This document shows, piece after piece, positions 8,379 to 16,054 of a stretch of 64,000 nucleotides of DNA. This DNA comes from Treponema sp. (GTDB lineage Bacteria; Spirochaetota; Spirochaetia; Treponematales; Treponemataceae). The notes beneath the pieces are model-generated. The model did not search any database. It was given only the letters and a program-made list of their open reading frames with translations, and had not been told where the DNA came from. The position numbers were made by a program, and so were the translations under genes. Location: NCBI GenBank assembly GCA_024693045.1, contig JAILLQ010000020.1, positions 163,387 through 227,386 on the forward strand. The letters run 5' to 3'. Every line of letters starts with the position of its first letter. Position 1 is the first letter of the stretch.

Positions 8379-9389
8379 TTATCTGTAAATTTCTGCTCTT
8401 GAATGAAAATCAGAACCAATAATAACTTCGTCAATATTTGAAGAATCTACCAGAACAGGTTCAAGCCAGCAGACAGGAATTTCTGCATAACCATTATCTA
8501 TCAGTTCCAATCCTGCATTCTGAGGAAGTTCCTTACCGGCAGCAAGGAAACAAGCATATTCAGAAGCTGTTTCTGCAAGAAGATCAATCGGTTTATAAAC
8601 AGAAGCAAGCTGAGTTCCCTGCAGAATTCTACGACAAGCAAGAATATCAGCGTCCTGACCGACAACAGGAATATTCTTTTCTATTTTGTGCTCAAAAATC
8701 GAACGCAAAACACTTTCTGCAATTGCATCGTTACCGCAGATTACAGCAGAGGGAACAAGATTCTTTTCCAAAAGAGAAGACATTTTTTGATAGGCGAGAT
8801 CATAATTCCAGTCAGGAGTAAAGTAACGAAGATCAAGGGTAAAAGGTGAATTGGCAAAACCATCTCTTACACCTTTATCCATAAGAGTCATATTGAAATC
8901 ATCCTGTGAACCGTAAATACAAAAACAAGAACCTTCTGGCAAAACCTGAAGAATACTTTCTGCCATTTTTTTTCCGACACTTCTGCTATTTACCGAAACA
9001 TACAAGTCTATATCAGCATTACGGATAAGCCTGTCATAAGAAATTACAGGAATTCCGCGGTTTTTAGCCTTTTGAACTACTTCAGTCAAGGAATCTGCTT
9101 CTTTAGGAACAATAACAAGAGCTTTTACACCCTGGTTAATCAAAAAATCAATCTGATTAATCTGCTCTGTGACTGAATTCGATGCATCCTGAACAAGCAC
9201 TTCTGCACCGTTTTCTTTAGCCTTTGCGACAAAGGAATCTAAATCTCTCTTCCACCTTTCAATTATAATGGTATCAATAGATAAGCCAATTTTCATAGCA
9301 GATGAGTTAGACGAGTTTTTTTTAGAAAAACAGGAGGTAAGAGAAAAGAAAAACAGAAGAAGAAAGCTAATAGCGGTAATTTTTTTCAT
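8379..9389 (-). CDS. XylF/ChvE-like sugar-binding lipoprotein, probable sensor component
   Basis: A 336-residue lipoprotein (signal ending LTSC, Cys20) with the type I periplasmic binding fold: MKIGLSIDT, INQGVKALVIVPKEADS, YDRLIRNADIDLYVSVNSRSVG and VICGNDAIAESV. It is a paralogue of the neighbouring ChvE-like receptor. It lies in the sensor operon, overlapping the response regulator stop by 4 nt (ATGA), not in the transporter operon. By analogy with XylFII-LytS of clostridia, it is inferred to present sugar to the histidine kinase rather than to the permease. The start has AGGAAG at good spacing. Substrate unknown. Confidence 0.82.
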   Translation of the reverse strand: MKKITAISFLLLFFFSLTSCFSKKNSSNSSAMKIGLSIDTIIIERWKRDLDSFVAKAKENGAEVLVQDASNSVTEQINQIDFLINQGVKALVIVPKEADSLTEVVQKAKNRGIPVISYDRLIRNADIDLYVSVNSRSVGKKMAESILQVLPEGSCFCIYGSQDDFNMTLMDKGVRDGFANSPFTLDLRYFTPDWNYDLAYQKMSSLLEKNLVPSAVICGNDAIAESVLRSIFEHKIEKNIPVVGQDADILACRRILQGTQLASVYKPIDLLAETASEYACFLAAGKELPQNAGLELIDNGYAEIPVCWLEPVLVDSSNIDEVIIGSDFHSRAEIYR

Positions 9390-10972
9390 ATTGAGCTTCC
9401 TGCCTGAATTGAATTTTTATATTCAGTAGGTGTAACCCCAAATTTTCGCCTGAATATTTTTGAAAAATAATTCTGATCAGAATAACCACATTCCCAGCTT
9501 ACTTCCTTTATGCTTAAATCGCCTTCTTTTAAAAGCTTACATGCCTTATCCAGGCGGTTAAAATTAACATAATCAATAAAATTTCCACCGGTTTCTTCTT
9601 TAAAAATCTTACTAAGATAAAATGGGTTTACGCCAACTTCATCGGCTGTCTGCTCCAGTGAAATTTCACCAGAAAGATGAGCTTCGATATAAGCCTTTGC
9701 TTTACTTACAACAGGGTTTTCCTTTTGACTGTGACTTCTCAAGATGATACCTGCACATTCAACAAACTGAGGAAGGACATATTCCAGAATCGAAGACTTA
9801 TCTTCACAAGAGTTTAAAATACTGAAAGTGTTATTAAAGGCCGGCTCACTTGAATAACCCTTTTGTACTTCATTAACAGAAGAGCGGGCGGTAACTAATA
9901 CCCTAAAGACTGAATTTCTTACCAAATCCAGAGATAAACCGGAATCAAACAGAGATTCAACCCACATAAGAGTAAGACTTTTTGTACCATCAACATCACC
10001 AGAATTGAGCCGGTTTAAGAGATGAATTTCACTTTGGGCAGAATCCACTACAAGTTTTTTTCCTGAACCTTCTGTCTGCATTGCAAAATTCGTTCCGCCA
10101 CTTTCTGAAATCGAGTTCAAGGCCTTTAAAGCTGAATTATATGAACGAACCGTATCATTTAAATCCGAAGAAATAATTCCTGCGCCTATTTTCGTTTTAG
10201 TTCCCACCTTCATGGCAATTGCGGAAAAAATTTCTCTTACAAGTTCCTGCTGCCAGATAAAAGCGGCATCAAGGTCCATTGAATTTTCAAATGGAAAAAA
10301 GGTAACAATTCGGGAAGACATAAAAGGTCCTACAATACAGGCAGAAGATTTTAAAAGAATGTCCCTTACAGCCAGATAAGTTTCGTAGTTTTTTCCCTGA
10401 CCAATTCCATGAAGTTCAATACACAGGTAAAAGTACTGCCCTTCCGAAATCTTAAAATATTCAAGATAGCGGTGCAAATCCTTTACATCGGCAGAGCCAG
10501 GGTAAATTGAAGAATAAATAAAATCACTTTCAACAATTGAAGAAACAAAACTTAACTTTTCCTTCATTTCGATGTCATTTGTAATTTTACCCTGGAGGGA
10601 ATCTATAATTCCCAAGGCATTACGAACAGTTTGAGTCACCAGATTGCGGTTTACAGGTTTTGTAAGATAACGGTATGCTCCCAAGGCCATTGCTTCCTGG
10701 GCATACTGAAATTTATCAAAGGCACTTAAAATAATTATTACCGCAGATGGATTAAATTGTTTTATTTCGCTTATTGCTTCAAGTCCGTTCAAACCGGGCA
10801 TATTTATATCCATGAAAATTATGTCTATTTTATTTGAACGGCAGATATTTATTGCTTCAGAACCAGAAGATGCCTTAAAAATTTCAAACTGAGATGGAAA
10901 ATTCTTTTCCAGAATAAATGCAAGTGAATCAGTTACAATCTGTTCGTCATCTGTTAAAAGAAGGTTGTACAT
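9386..10972 (-). CDS. YesN-type response regulator (REC-AraC)
   Basis: A 528-residue cytoplasmic regulator. The receiver domain is intact: acidic pair DD at 8-9, phospho-acceptor Asp55 in FMDINMPG, and Lys in YLTKPVN near 105. A ~270-residue linker follows, then a C-terminal AraC-type double helix-turn-helix (AKAYIEAHLSGEISLEQ... VNPFYLSKIFKEETGGNF... VSWECGYSDQNYFSKIFRRKFGVTPTEYK). It is the partner of the adjacent LytS/YesM kinase, 31 nt downstream of it, and likely activates chvE-mmsAB and perhaps its own operon. The start is supported by GGGGA before the ATG. Confidence 0.92.
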   Translation of the reverse strand: MYNLLLTDDEQIVTDSLAFILEKNFPSQFEIFKASSGSEAINICRSNKIDIIFMDINMPGLNGLEAISEIKQFNPSAVIIILSAFDKFQYAQEAMALGAYRYLTKPVNRNLVTQTVRNALGIIDSLQGKITNDIEMKEKLSFVSSIVESDFIYSSIYPGSADVKDLHRYLEYFKISEGQYFYLCIELHGIGQGKNYETYLAVRDILLKSSACIVGPFMSSRIVTFFPFENSMDLDAAFIWQQELVREIFSAIAMKVGTKTKIGAGIISSDLNDTVRSYNSALKALNSISESGGTNFAMQTEGSGKKLVVDSAQSEIHLLNRLNSGDVDGTKSLTLMWVESLFDSGLSLDLVRNSVFRVLVTARSSVNEVQKGYSSEPAFNNTFSILNSCEDKSSILEYVLPQFVECAGIILRSHSQKENPVVSKAKAYIEAHLSGEISLEQTADEVGVNPFYLSKIFKEETGGNFIDYVNFNRLDKACKLLKEGDLSIKEVSWECGYSDQNYFSKIFRRKFGVTPTEYKNSIQAGSSI

Positions 10973-11003
10973 CTAATCTTTCCCCAGCTCGTTTTTTCTA
11001 TTT

Positions 11004-12479
11004 CTATTGATGGATTTTTATTACAAAAGTAGTTCCGCCACTTTCTGGTGACAGAATGTCAAAGACATCATCTCTTTTGTAAAAAAGTTTAAGTCTGGAA
11101 ATAACATTAGAAAGGCCAACACCATTTCCAGAATCTCTACTTTCCGATTCTAACACACTTTCAGGATTTTTAAAAATTCCTTTTAGAATTTTTTCCCTGA
11201 TTTCAGAAGTCATTCCTACTCCATTGTCAGAAATCGAAACAATTACTAGATTTTTTGAACTTTCTTCGTGAACAGAAAGGGTTATTCTTCCTCCTGATCT
11301 TATATCTGCAAGTCCGTGTTTAATACAGTTTTCCACAAGAGGTTGCAAAATCATTCCAGGAATTTTTATTTTTAAGTTTGAGTATTGAATATCAGTATAA
11401 TAATCAAAGCGAGAACCAAAGCGAACTTTCATTATGTATATGTAACTTTCAAGCATTTTAATTTCGTCTGTAAGGTCTGTTTCCTGACCTGTATAATGCA
11501 GATTGTATCGGTAGAAATCTGCAACTTTTTCCAGAAAATCACAAGTTTTATCGCTACCTTCAAGAAGGGCTAATTGAGCTCCAGTATTCAGCGTATTAAA
11601 AAGAAAGTGAGGATTTATTTGTGCCTGAAGAGCATTTAATTTTGCATCCTGATAGAGTTCATTCATTTTCATTTCTCTTTCACGAAGTTCACTTTCTTCT
11701 ATAGCCTTTTCCCACATTGTATCAATGTATTCCCGAATAGAAATAATCATACGATTTAAGGCTCTGCAAATATTTCCAATTTCATCATTAACAGAATATT
11801 CAAACAGGGGAACATCAAAATTTCTGGCAGCAAGTTGGTTTGCCCGATTTGAAATTTCAACTAAAGGATGAATGATATTAGTCAAAAGAAGGAATACACA
11901 TAAAATTACTATGGAAACAGTAAAAAGCAGAAAAAATATTCCGAAAATATTTATTTCACGAACAGCTGCCCTTCTTTCCTCATAACTGGAAATATTTTTT
12001 TCAAAATAAAGTTGATTCAGTCTTTCTGTTTCCAAACACAAGAGAGAGTATATTTTTAAAGCCTTTATGTAATTATCATTTGCTTCAAGAATAATGCCTG
12101 CTCTATTTGCATAAACTGCAGAATCTGAAACTGAAAGGAATGATTCAGAAAGTTTTCTTACAAAAGCTTCACAGTTTAAGTCCTCAATTTCAGAGGGAAC
12201 TCTATTCAAATCTAAGAGAAGTCTTTCGAATTTAGCACGGCTTTGAAAATAATGATTGATATTCTCGTAACTTTTTAGCTTTATATAATTTTCCAAATCA
12301 TTTTCTACAAGTAGAAGATTACTTTTAAATTTCTTTACAAAGCGGTTTGATTCATAAGAGGATGAAATCAAATTTGCAGATACCAAGTATGAAAGCGAAA
12401 ATGAAAGCATTACAAATGATAAAACTATAGAGGCAAATGTAAATAAAACCATAAGGCGTCGTCTTAGTCCGTACTTCAT
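11004..12479 (-). CDS. LytS/YesM-type sensor histidine kinase
   Basis: A 491-residue inner-membrane kinase. One membrane segment is at about 8-30, a helical extracytoplasmic stretch at about 35-170 has no recognisable ligand domain, and a second segment is at about 175-200. A HAMP linker follows, then the His_kinase (PF06580) core with QAQINPHFLFNTLN around residue 290 (phospho-acceptor His). The HATPase has VENCIKHGL, DNGVGM and GNGVGLSNV. The lack of a sugar-binding domain of its own fits a kinase that senses through partner binding proteins encoded on both sides. The ATG overlaps the stop of the preceding gene and has GAGGTGAT upstream. Confidence 0.92.
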   Translation of the reverse strand: MKYGLRRRLMVLFTFASIVLSFVMLSFSLSYLVSANLISSSYESNRFVKKFKSNLLLVENDLENYIKLKSYENINHYFQSRAKFERLLLDLNRVPSEIEDLNCEAFVRKLSESFLSVSDSAVYANRAGIILEANDNYIKALKIYSLLCLETERLNQLYFEKNISSYEERRAAVREINIFGIFFLLFTVSIVILCVFLLLTNIIHPLVEISNRANQLAARNFDVPLFEYSVNDEIGNICRALNRMIISIREYIDTMWEKAIEESELREREMKMNELYQDAKLNALQAQINPHFLFNTLNTGAQLALLEGSDKTCDFLEKVADFYRYNLHYTGQETDLTDEIKMLESYIYIMKVRFGSRFDYYTDIQYSNLKIKIPGMILQPLVENCIKHGLADIRSGGRITLSVHEESSKNLVIVSISDNGVGMTSEIREKILKGIFKNPESVLESESRDSGNGVGLSNVISRLKLFYKRDDVFDILSPESGGTTFVIKIHQ

Positions 12480-13423
12480 TTACCATCACCTCGCAAAACA
12501 GTAACTTTCAGAGGGTAATTTTGACATTTTTCCACATTATCAATTTCTTTGAATAAAAGCTCACAGGCTTTATTAGCAAAATCTTCGTAATCTATCTTTA
12601 AAAGGGCGGCTATAAGATTTTTTTCCAAATATTCCATTGTTTTTTTATCGCCGAAAATTCCCATCAAATCGATTTTACCTGCAATATTCAAATCAACTGC
12701 CATCTGAGCAGCCTCGTTCAAATCTTCAACAGAAAGACAAAATAGTATATTTGAATTATCCTCTACTGACTTTTGCAAAAGCTTTCTAATATGATTTTCC
12801 TTTCCAAAGTCTGAAGTTGAATATAGGAGCACTTTTCTTGAAAATATTTTCTTCTCTAGAGACTCAATAATTTTTCCTTCAAAAGCTGGATTTTTTTTAT
12901 CACTTTTGTAAATGGTGATAGTTTTCCAGTTAGGATTTTGTAAAATGACAGAAGCGGACTTTTCTGCGATTTCTTCAGCGCTAACTCCTATATTTGCTAC
13001 AAGAGAATTTTCATTACATAAACCGGCTACCAGAGAAGGTATTTTTTTTTCGTGGACATCATACAAGGGCTCAGGACAGAAGTTTTCATCATCAGAAAAA
13101 TAAACCAATCCAGAAACACAAGAAAATTCAGCATATTCCGCCCAATCCGCAAAAGATCTATTATCAGCTGCAGAAGAAGAGGCTAGAAAATTTGAAACTG
13201 CATCGTATTCAAAAGCCTTCTTTGAAAAAAAATCATAAAAAAGAGCGGCCTCTTCTTTAGCTGCAAAAGAAGTTCCCACAATAAGACTATGTTCATGTAC
13301 CTTTGCTTCCCTGTCTTCTAAATTTTCAAAATCTTTAATTTTGCTGATAAAAAAAACAGCATAGGAAATAAAAGATGCGGCTATGAGAAATATGCAAAGT
13401 GATGTCTTACCGTGCTTTTTCAT
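12476..13423 (-). CDS. Membrane-anchored periplasmic-binding-protein-like protein
   Basis: 315 residues. An N-terminal uncleaved-looking hydrophobic segment (about 8-27) has no lipobox cysteine. The remainder looks like a divergent type I periplasmic binding fold (SLIVGTSFAAKEEAALFYDFF, ISAEEI-like helix, MAVDLNIAGKIDLMGIFGDKKTMEYL, DYEDFANKACELLFKEI resembling the LacI/RbsB hinge and C-lobe). No family is recognised with certainty. It lies between the phosphatase (3-nt gap) and the kinase (4-nt overlap), so translational coupling and a role in sensing or kinase control are inferred. Confidence 0.65.
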   Translation of the reverse strand: MKKHGKTSLCIFLIAASFISYAVFFISKIKDFENLEDREAKVHEHSLIVGTSFAAKEEAALFYDFFSKKAFEYDAVSNFLASSSAADNRSFADWAEYAEFSCVSGLVYFSDDENFCPEPLYDVHEKKIPSLVAGLCNENSLVANIGVSAEEIAEKSASVILQNPNWKTITIYKSDKKNPAFEGKIIESLEKKIFSRKVLLYSTSDFGKENHIRKLLQKSVEDNSNILFCLSVEDLNEAAQMAVDLNIAGKIDLMGIFGDKKTMEYLEKNLIAALLKIDYEDFANKACELLFKEIDNVEKCQNYPLKVTVLRGDGK

Positions 13424-13426
13424 TGG

Positions 13427-13873
13427 CTAAACCGTTTTTAGCATAGAAGTAAGACCTTCTATCAGGTCATTATAAGTATCTGTAAAATTACCCGTATACC
13501 AGGGATCTGCTATATCCCTGTCTTTACCGGCATAAGACAAAAGAAGTTTTACTTTATCATCAGGATCTTTATTCCACTCTCTCTGCATATAAAAAAGATT
13601 TTCTACATCCATACCGATAAGAAGATCGTAATTTTTGTAATCATCACTGCAAATCCTTCTGGCAGAACGTTTTTCAAATGGTATAGAATTTTTCTTAAGT
13701 TCTGCTTTTGCACCGTGATGCATATCATTTCCTATTTCTTCTGTACTGGTTGCAGCTGATTCAATCAGAAAATCATTTTCTCTTCCCATATCTTTAACAA
13801 GTTTTTTACAAATGAATTCAGCCATTGGAGAACGGCATATATTTCCGTGACAAACAAAAAGTATTTTTTTCAT
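13427..13873 (-). CDS. Low-molecular-weight protein-tyrosine phosphatase
   Basis: A 148-residue cytoplasmic phosphatase with the CX5R loop CHGNICRS (Cys8, Arg14) and the general-acid loop DPWYTGNF near residue 115. It is the first gene of the sensor operon, 3 nt upstream of the next start. It has no Shine-Dalgarno; the extended -10 TGC-TAGAAT ends exactly 6 nt before the ATG, suggesting a leaderless message. Relatives act on phosphotyrosine or phosphoarginine proteins; the substrate here is unknown, and its link to sugar sensing is only by position. Confidence 0.9.
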   Translation of the reverse strand: MKKILFVCHGNICRSPMAEFICKKLVKDMGRENDFLIESAATSTEEIGNDMHHGAKAELKKNSIPFEKRSARRICSDDYKNYDLLIGMDVENLFYMQREWNKDPDDKVKLLLSYAGKDRDIADPWYTGNFTDTYNDLIEGLTSMLKTV

Positions 13874-13879
13874 GCAATT

Positions 13880-13888
13880 ATTCTAGCA
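13880..13888 (-). promoter_or_regulatory. Extended -10 promoter for a leaderless sensor-operon transcript
   Basis: TGC-TAGAAT on the minus strand; the hexamer is 13880-13885 and the ATG begins at 13873, leaving 6 nt. The -35 region falls inside the asd terminator stem and is poor (CTGTCT), as is common for extended -10 promoters. Confidence 0.6.
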
Positions 13889-13889
13889 T

Positions 13890-13929
13890 TTAAAATAAAA
13901 AAAGACAGTTCAAAAAGAACTGTCTTTTT
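13890..13929 (-). terminator. Terminator after asd
   Basis: AAGACAGTTC and GAACTGTCTT form a perfect stem with an AAAAA loop (about 13901-13927). On the minus strand it is followed by TTTTTTTATTTT. The flanking A and T runs make it usable in both directions. Confidence 0.9.
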
Positions 13930-13945
13930 CGCCAAAAATTAAAAA

Positions 13946-15034
13946 CTAGCAGTCAAAAAAGCCCTTTGCTTTTAAAAGTTCTGCATTGAGGATACCACCA
14001 AGAGCGGCACCACGTTTTGTGTTGTGGCTCAAAGCAACGAATTTTACGTCAAATACGTTACATGGGCGAAGGCGGCCGATTACACAAGCCATTCCCTTTT
14101 CTGTTTCGCGGTCACGGCGAGGCTGTGGGCGGTTATCTTCATGGCGGACAACAATTGGATGTTCTGGAGCACTAGGAAGTTTCAATTCCTGAGGTACAGA
14201 AGTATATGAAGTCCAGATTTTTTCGATTTCTTCAAGGCTTGGCTTTTTGTCACCAAATTCAAGAGAGATACAAGCTGTATGCCCGTCAATAACAGGAACA
14301 CGAGTACATGTTGAAGATACCTGAGGAAGAGAAGCGTTTTCAATCTTTCCGTCTTTTACAGTTCCTAAAATCTTAAGACATTCTTTTTCTGTCTTTTCTT
14401 CTTCGCCGCCAATAAATGGAACGATATTATCAATCATGTCAAATGAAGGAACACCTGGGTATCCTGCACCTGAAGTAGCCTGAAGAGTAGTAACAATCAT
14501 GCGTTTTACTTCATAACCAGCTTTAATCAAAGCGTGGATAGGCATCATGTATGTCTGAAGAGAGCAGTTTGGTTTTACAGCAATAAAACCTTTGTCCCAG
14601 CCATGGTGCTTTTTCTGTTCTGCGATTACATCAAGATGAGCATAGTTGATTTCTGGAACAAGCATAGGAACATCTTCTGTCCAGCGGTTAGCAGATGCGT
14701 TAGAAACTACAGGAATTCCTTCTGCAGCATAAGCAGCTTCAAGAGCCTTAATTTCATCTTTACCCATTTCAAGAGCAGAGAATACGAACTGGCACTTTCC
14801 TAAAGCCTGCTTTTCATCGTTTGCATCCTGAACTGTAAGATCTGCAACTCCGGCAGGAATATTTTCACCGATGAGCCAGCGGTTCTTTACTGCATCTTTG
14901 TATAATTTACCTGCAGAACGAGGAGAAGCAGCAACATAAGTTACTTCGAACCATGGATGATTTTCCAACAATTTAATGTAGCGCTGTCCAACCATACCAG
15001 TTGCACCAAGAACACCTACTTTAATCTTTGACAT
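13946..15034 (-). CDS. asd: Aspartate-semialdehyde dehydrogenase
   Basis: Reduces aspartyl phosphate to aspartate semialdehyde (NADPH) in lysine/DAP, threonine and methionine synthesis. 362 residues of the archaeal/fungal-like Asd branch: nucleotide-binding GATGMVGQRYI at 9-19, catalytic Cys in VKPNCSLQTYM near residue 157, and the RVPVIDGHTA substrate motif near 245. It is 34 nt downstream of dapA, forming a dapA-asd unit that feeds diaminopimelate synthesis. The ATG is preceded by GGAGGAAAATAAATT. Confidence 0.95.
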   Translation of the reverse strand: MSKIKVGVLGATGMVGQRYIKLLENHPWFEVTYVAASPRSAGKLYKDAVKNRWLIGENIPAGVADLTVQDANDEKQALGKCQFVFSALEMGKDEIKALEAAYAAEGIPVVSNASANRWTEDVPMLVPEINYAHLDVIAEQKKHHGWDKGFIAVKPNCSLQTYMMPIHALIKAGYEVKRMIVTTLQATSGAGYPGVPSFDMIDNIVPFIGGEEEKTEKECLKILGTVKDGKIENASLPQVSSTCTRVPVIDGHTACISLEFGDKKPSLEEIEKIWTSYTSVPQELKLPSAPEHPIVVRHEDNRPQPRRDRETEKGMACVIGRLRPCNVFDVKFVALSHNTKRGAALGGILNAELLKAKGFFDC

Positions 15035-15068
15035 AATTTATTTTCCTCCAAAGGGATTCTTTACTTTT

Positions 15069-15977
15069 TTATATTAAATTGCATTCTGATAATGCACTTT
15101 TAATAACTTCTTTTGCACTTGCTTTTACTTCAACAAGAGGAAGTCTTACACATGGCTTCATATCTCCGCGTAAACTTAAAGCATATTTGATAGAAGTTGG
15201 ATTTCCATCTACAAAAGCAGCCTTAAAAAATGGCAGAAGTCTGTAATGAAGCTGGCGGGCTGTTTTTAAATCCCCGTCCAAAGCAGCATGAGTCAACTTT
15301 GTGATAAGGTCAGGAGCATAGTTAGAAACAACACTGAAAACTCCGTCTCCGCCACAAGAAATAAGAGGAAGAGTAAGTCCGTCATCTCCGCAGATAACAG
15401 CAAATTCAGGATGTTTTGCCTTTACTTTTGCAATTACATCCATCATCTGATTGATATTACCACTTGCTTCCTTTACACCGATAATATTTGGTAAATCAGC
15501 AATCTTTAACAAAGTTGGAACATCAATATTTTTTCCTGTTCTTCCCTGAATGTTATAAACAACAATTGGAATACCAACCTTTGAAACAGCTTCAAAATGT
15601 TTGTAAATACCTTCATCACTTGGTTTGTTGTAGTAAGGAGTTACGACAAGAGCTGCATCAGCACCTGCCTTTTTTGCACGTTCACAATAACGAACTGCAT
15701 CACGAGTACAGTTAGAACCAGCTCCCAATGTAACCCAGATTTTTCTATTGTTTGCCTTTTCATAAGCTCTAACTTCTTCAAAAGCAATTTTAATAATTTC
15801 GTCTTCTTCGTCTTCTGTCAAAGTTGGAGTTTCTGCAGTAGTTCCCAAAGGTAGAATACCATCGATTCCGCCTTCAAGCTGGCGTTTGACTAAAGCACGA
15901 AATCCTTCGTAATCAACAGATTCATCTTCATGCATTGGTGTGACTAAAGCTGTCATTGCACCGCCAAATTTTGCCAT
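15069..15977 (-). CDS. dapA: 4-hydroxy-tetrahydrodipicolinate synthase
   Basis: Condenses aspartate semialdehyde with pyruvate, the first committed step to diaminopimelate and lysine. 302 residues. Visible are the TTAETPTL pyruvate-contact motif, the catalytic Tyr in VVTPYYNKP near 135 and the Schiff-base Lys in IIGVKEASGN near 163. The ATG at 15977 is chosen over an upstream TTG because GGAGG lies 5 nt upstream. It is first in dapA-asd, driven by TTGAAC-N17-TTTAAT. Confidence 0.96.
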   Translation of the reverse strand: MAKFGGAMTALVTPMHEDESVDYEGFRALVKRQLEGGIDGILPLGTTAETPTLTEDEEDEIIKIAFEEVRAYEKANNRKIWVTLGAGSNCTRDAVRYCERAKKAGADAALVVTPYYNKPSDEGIYKHFEAVSKVGIPIVVYNIQGRTGKNIDVPTLLKIADLPNIIGVKEASGNINQMMDVIAKVKAKHPEFAVICGDDGLTLPLISCGGDGVFSVVSNYAPDLITKLTHAALDGDLKTARQLHYRLLPFFKAAFVDGNPTSIKYALSLRGDMKPCVRLPLVEVKASAKEVIKSALSECNLI

Positions 15978-16004
15978 ACTAGCCTCCAAAAATAATTTTT
16001 GTTT

Positions 16005-16033
16005 ATTAAAGCACTTTTATAGTAAAAGTTCAA
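16005..16033 (-). promoter_or_regulatory. dapA-asd promoter
   Basis: On the minus strand TTGAAC (16028-16033), 17-nt spacer, TTTAAT (16005-16010). It overlaps the upstream region of the divergent 7TM/LuxR gene. Confidence 0.55.
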
Positions 16034-16054
16034 TTATATGTGTAAAATGTGACC

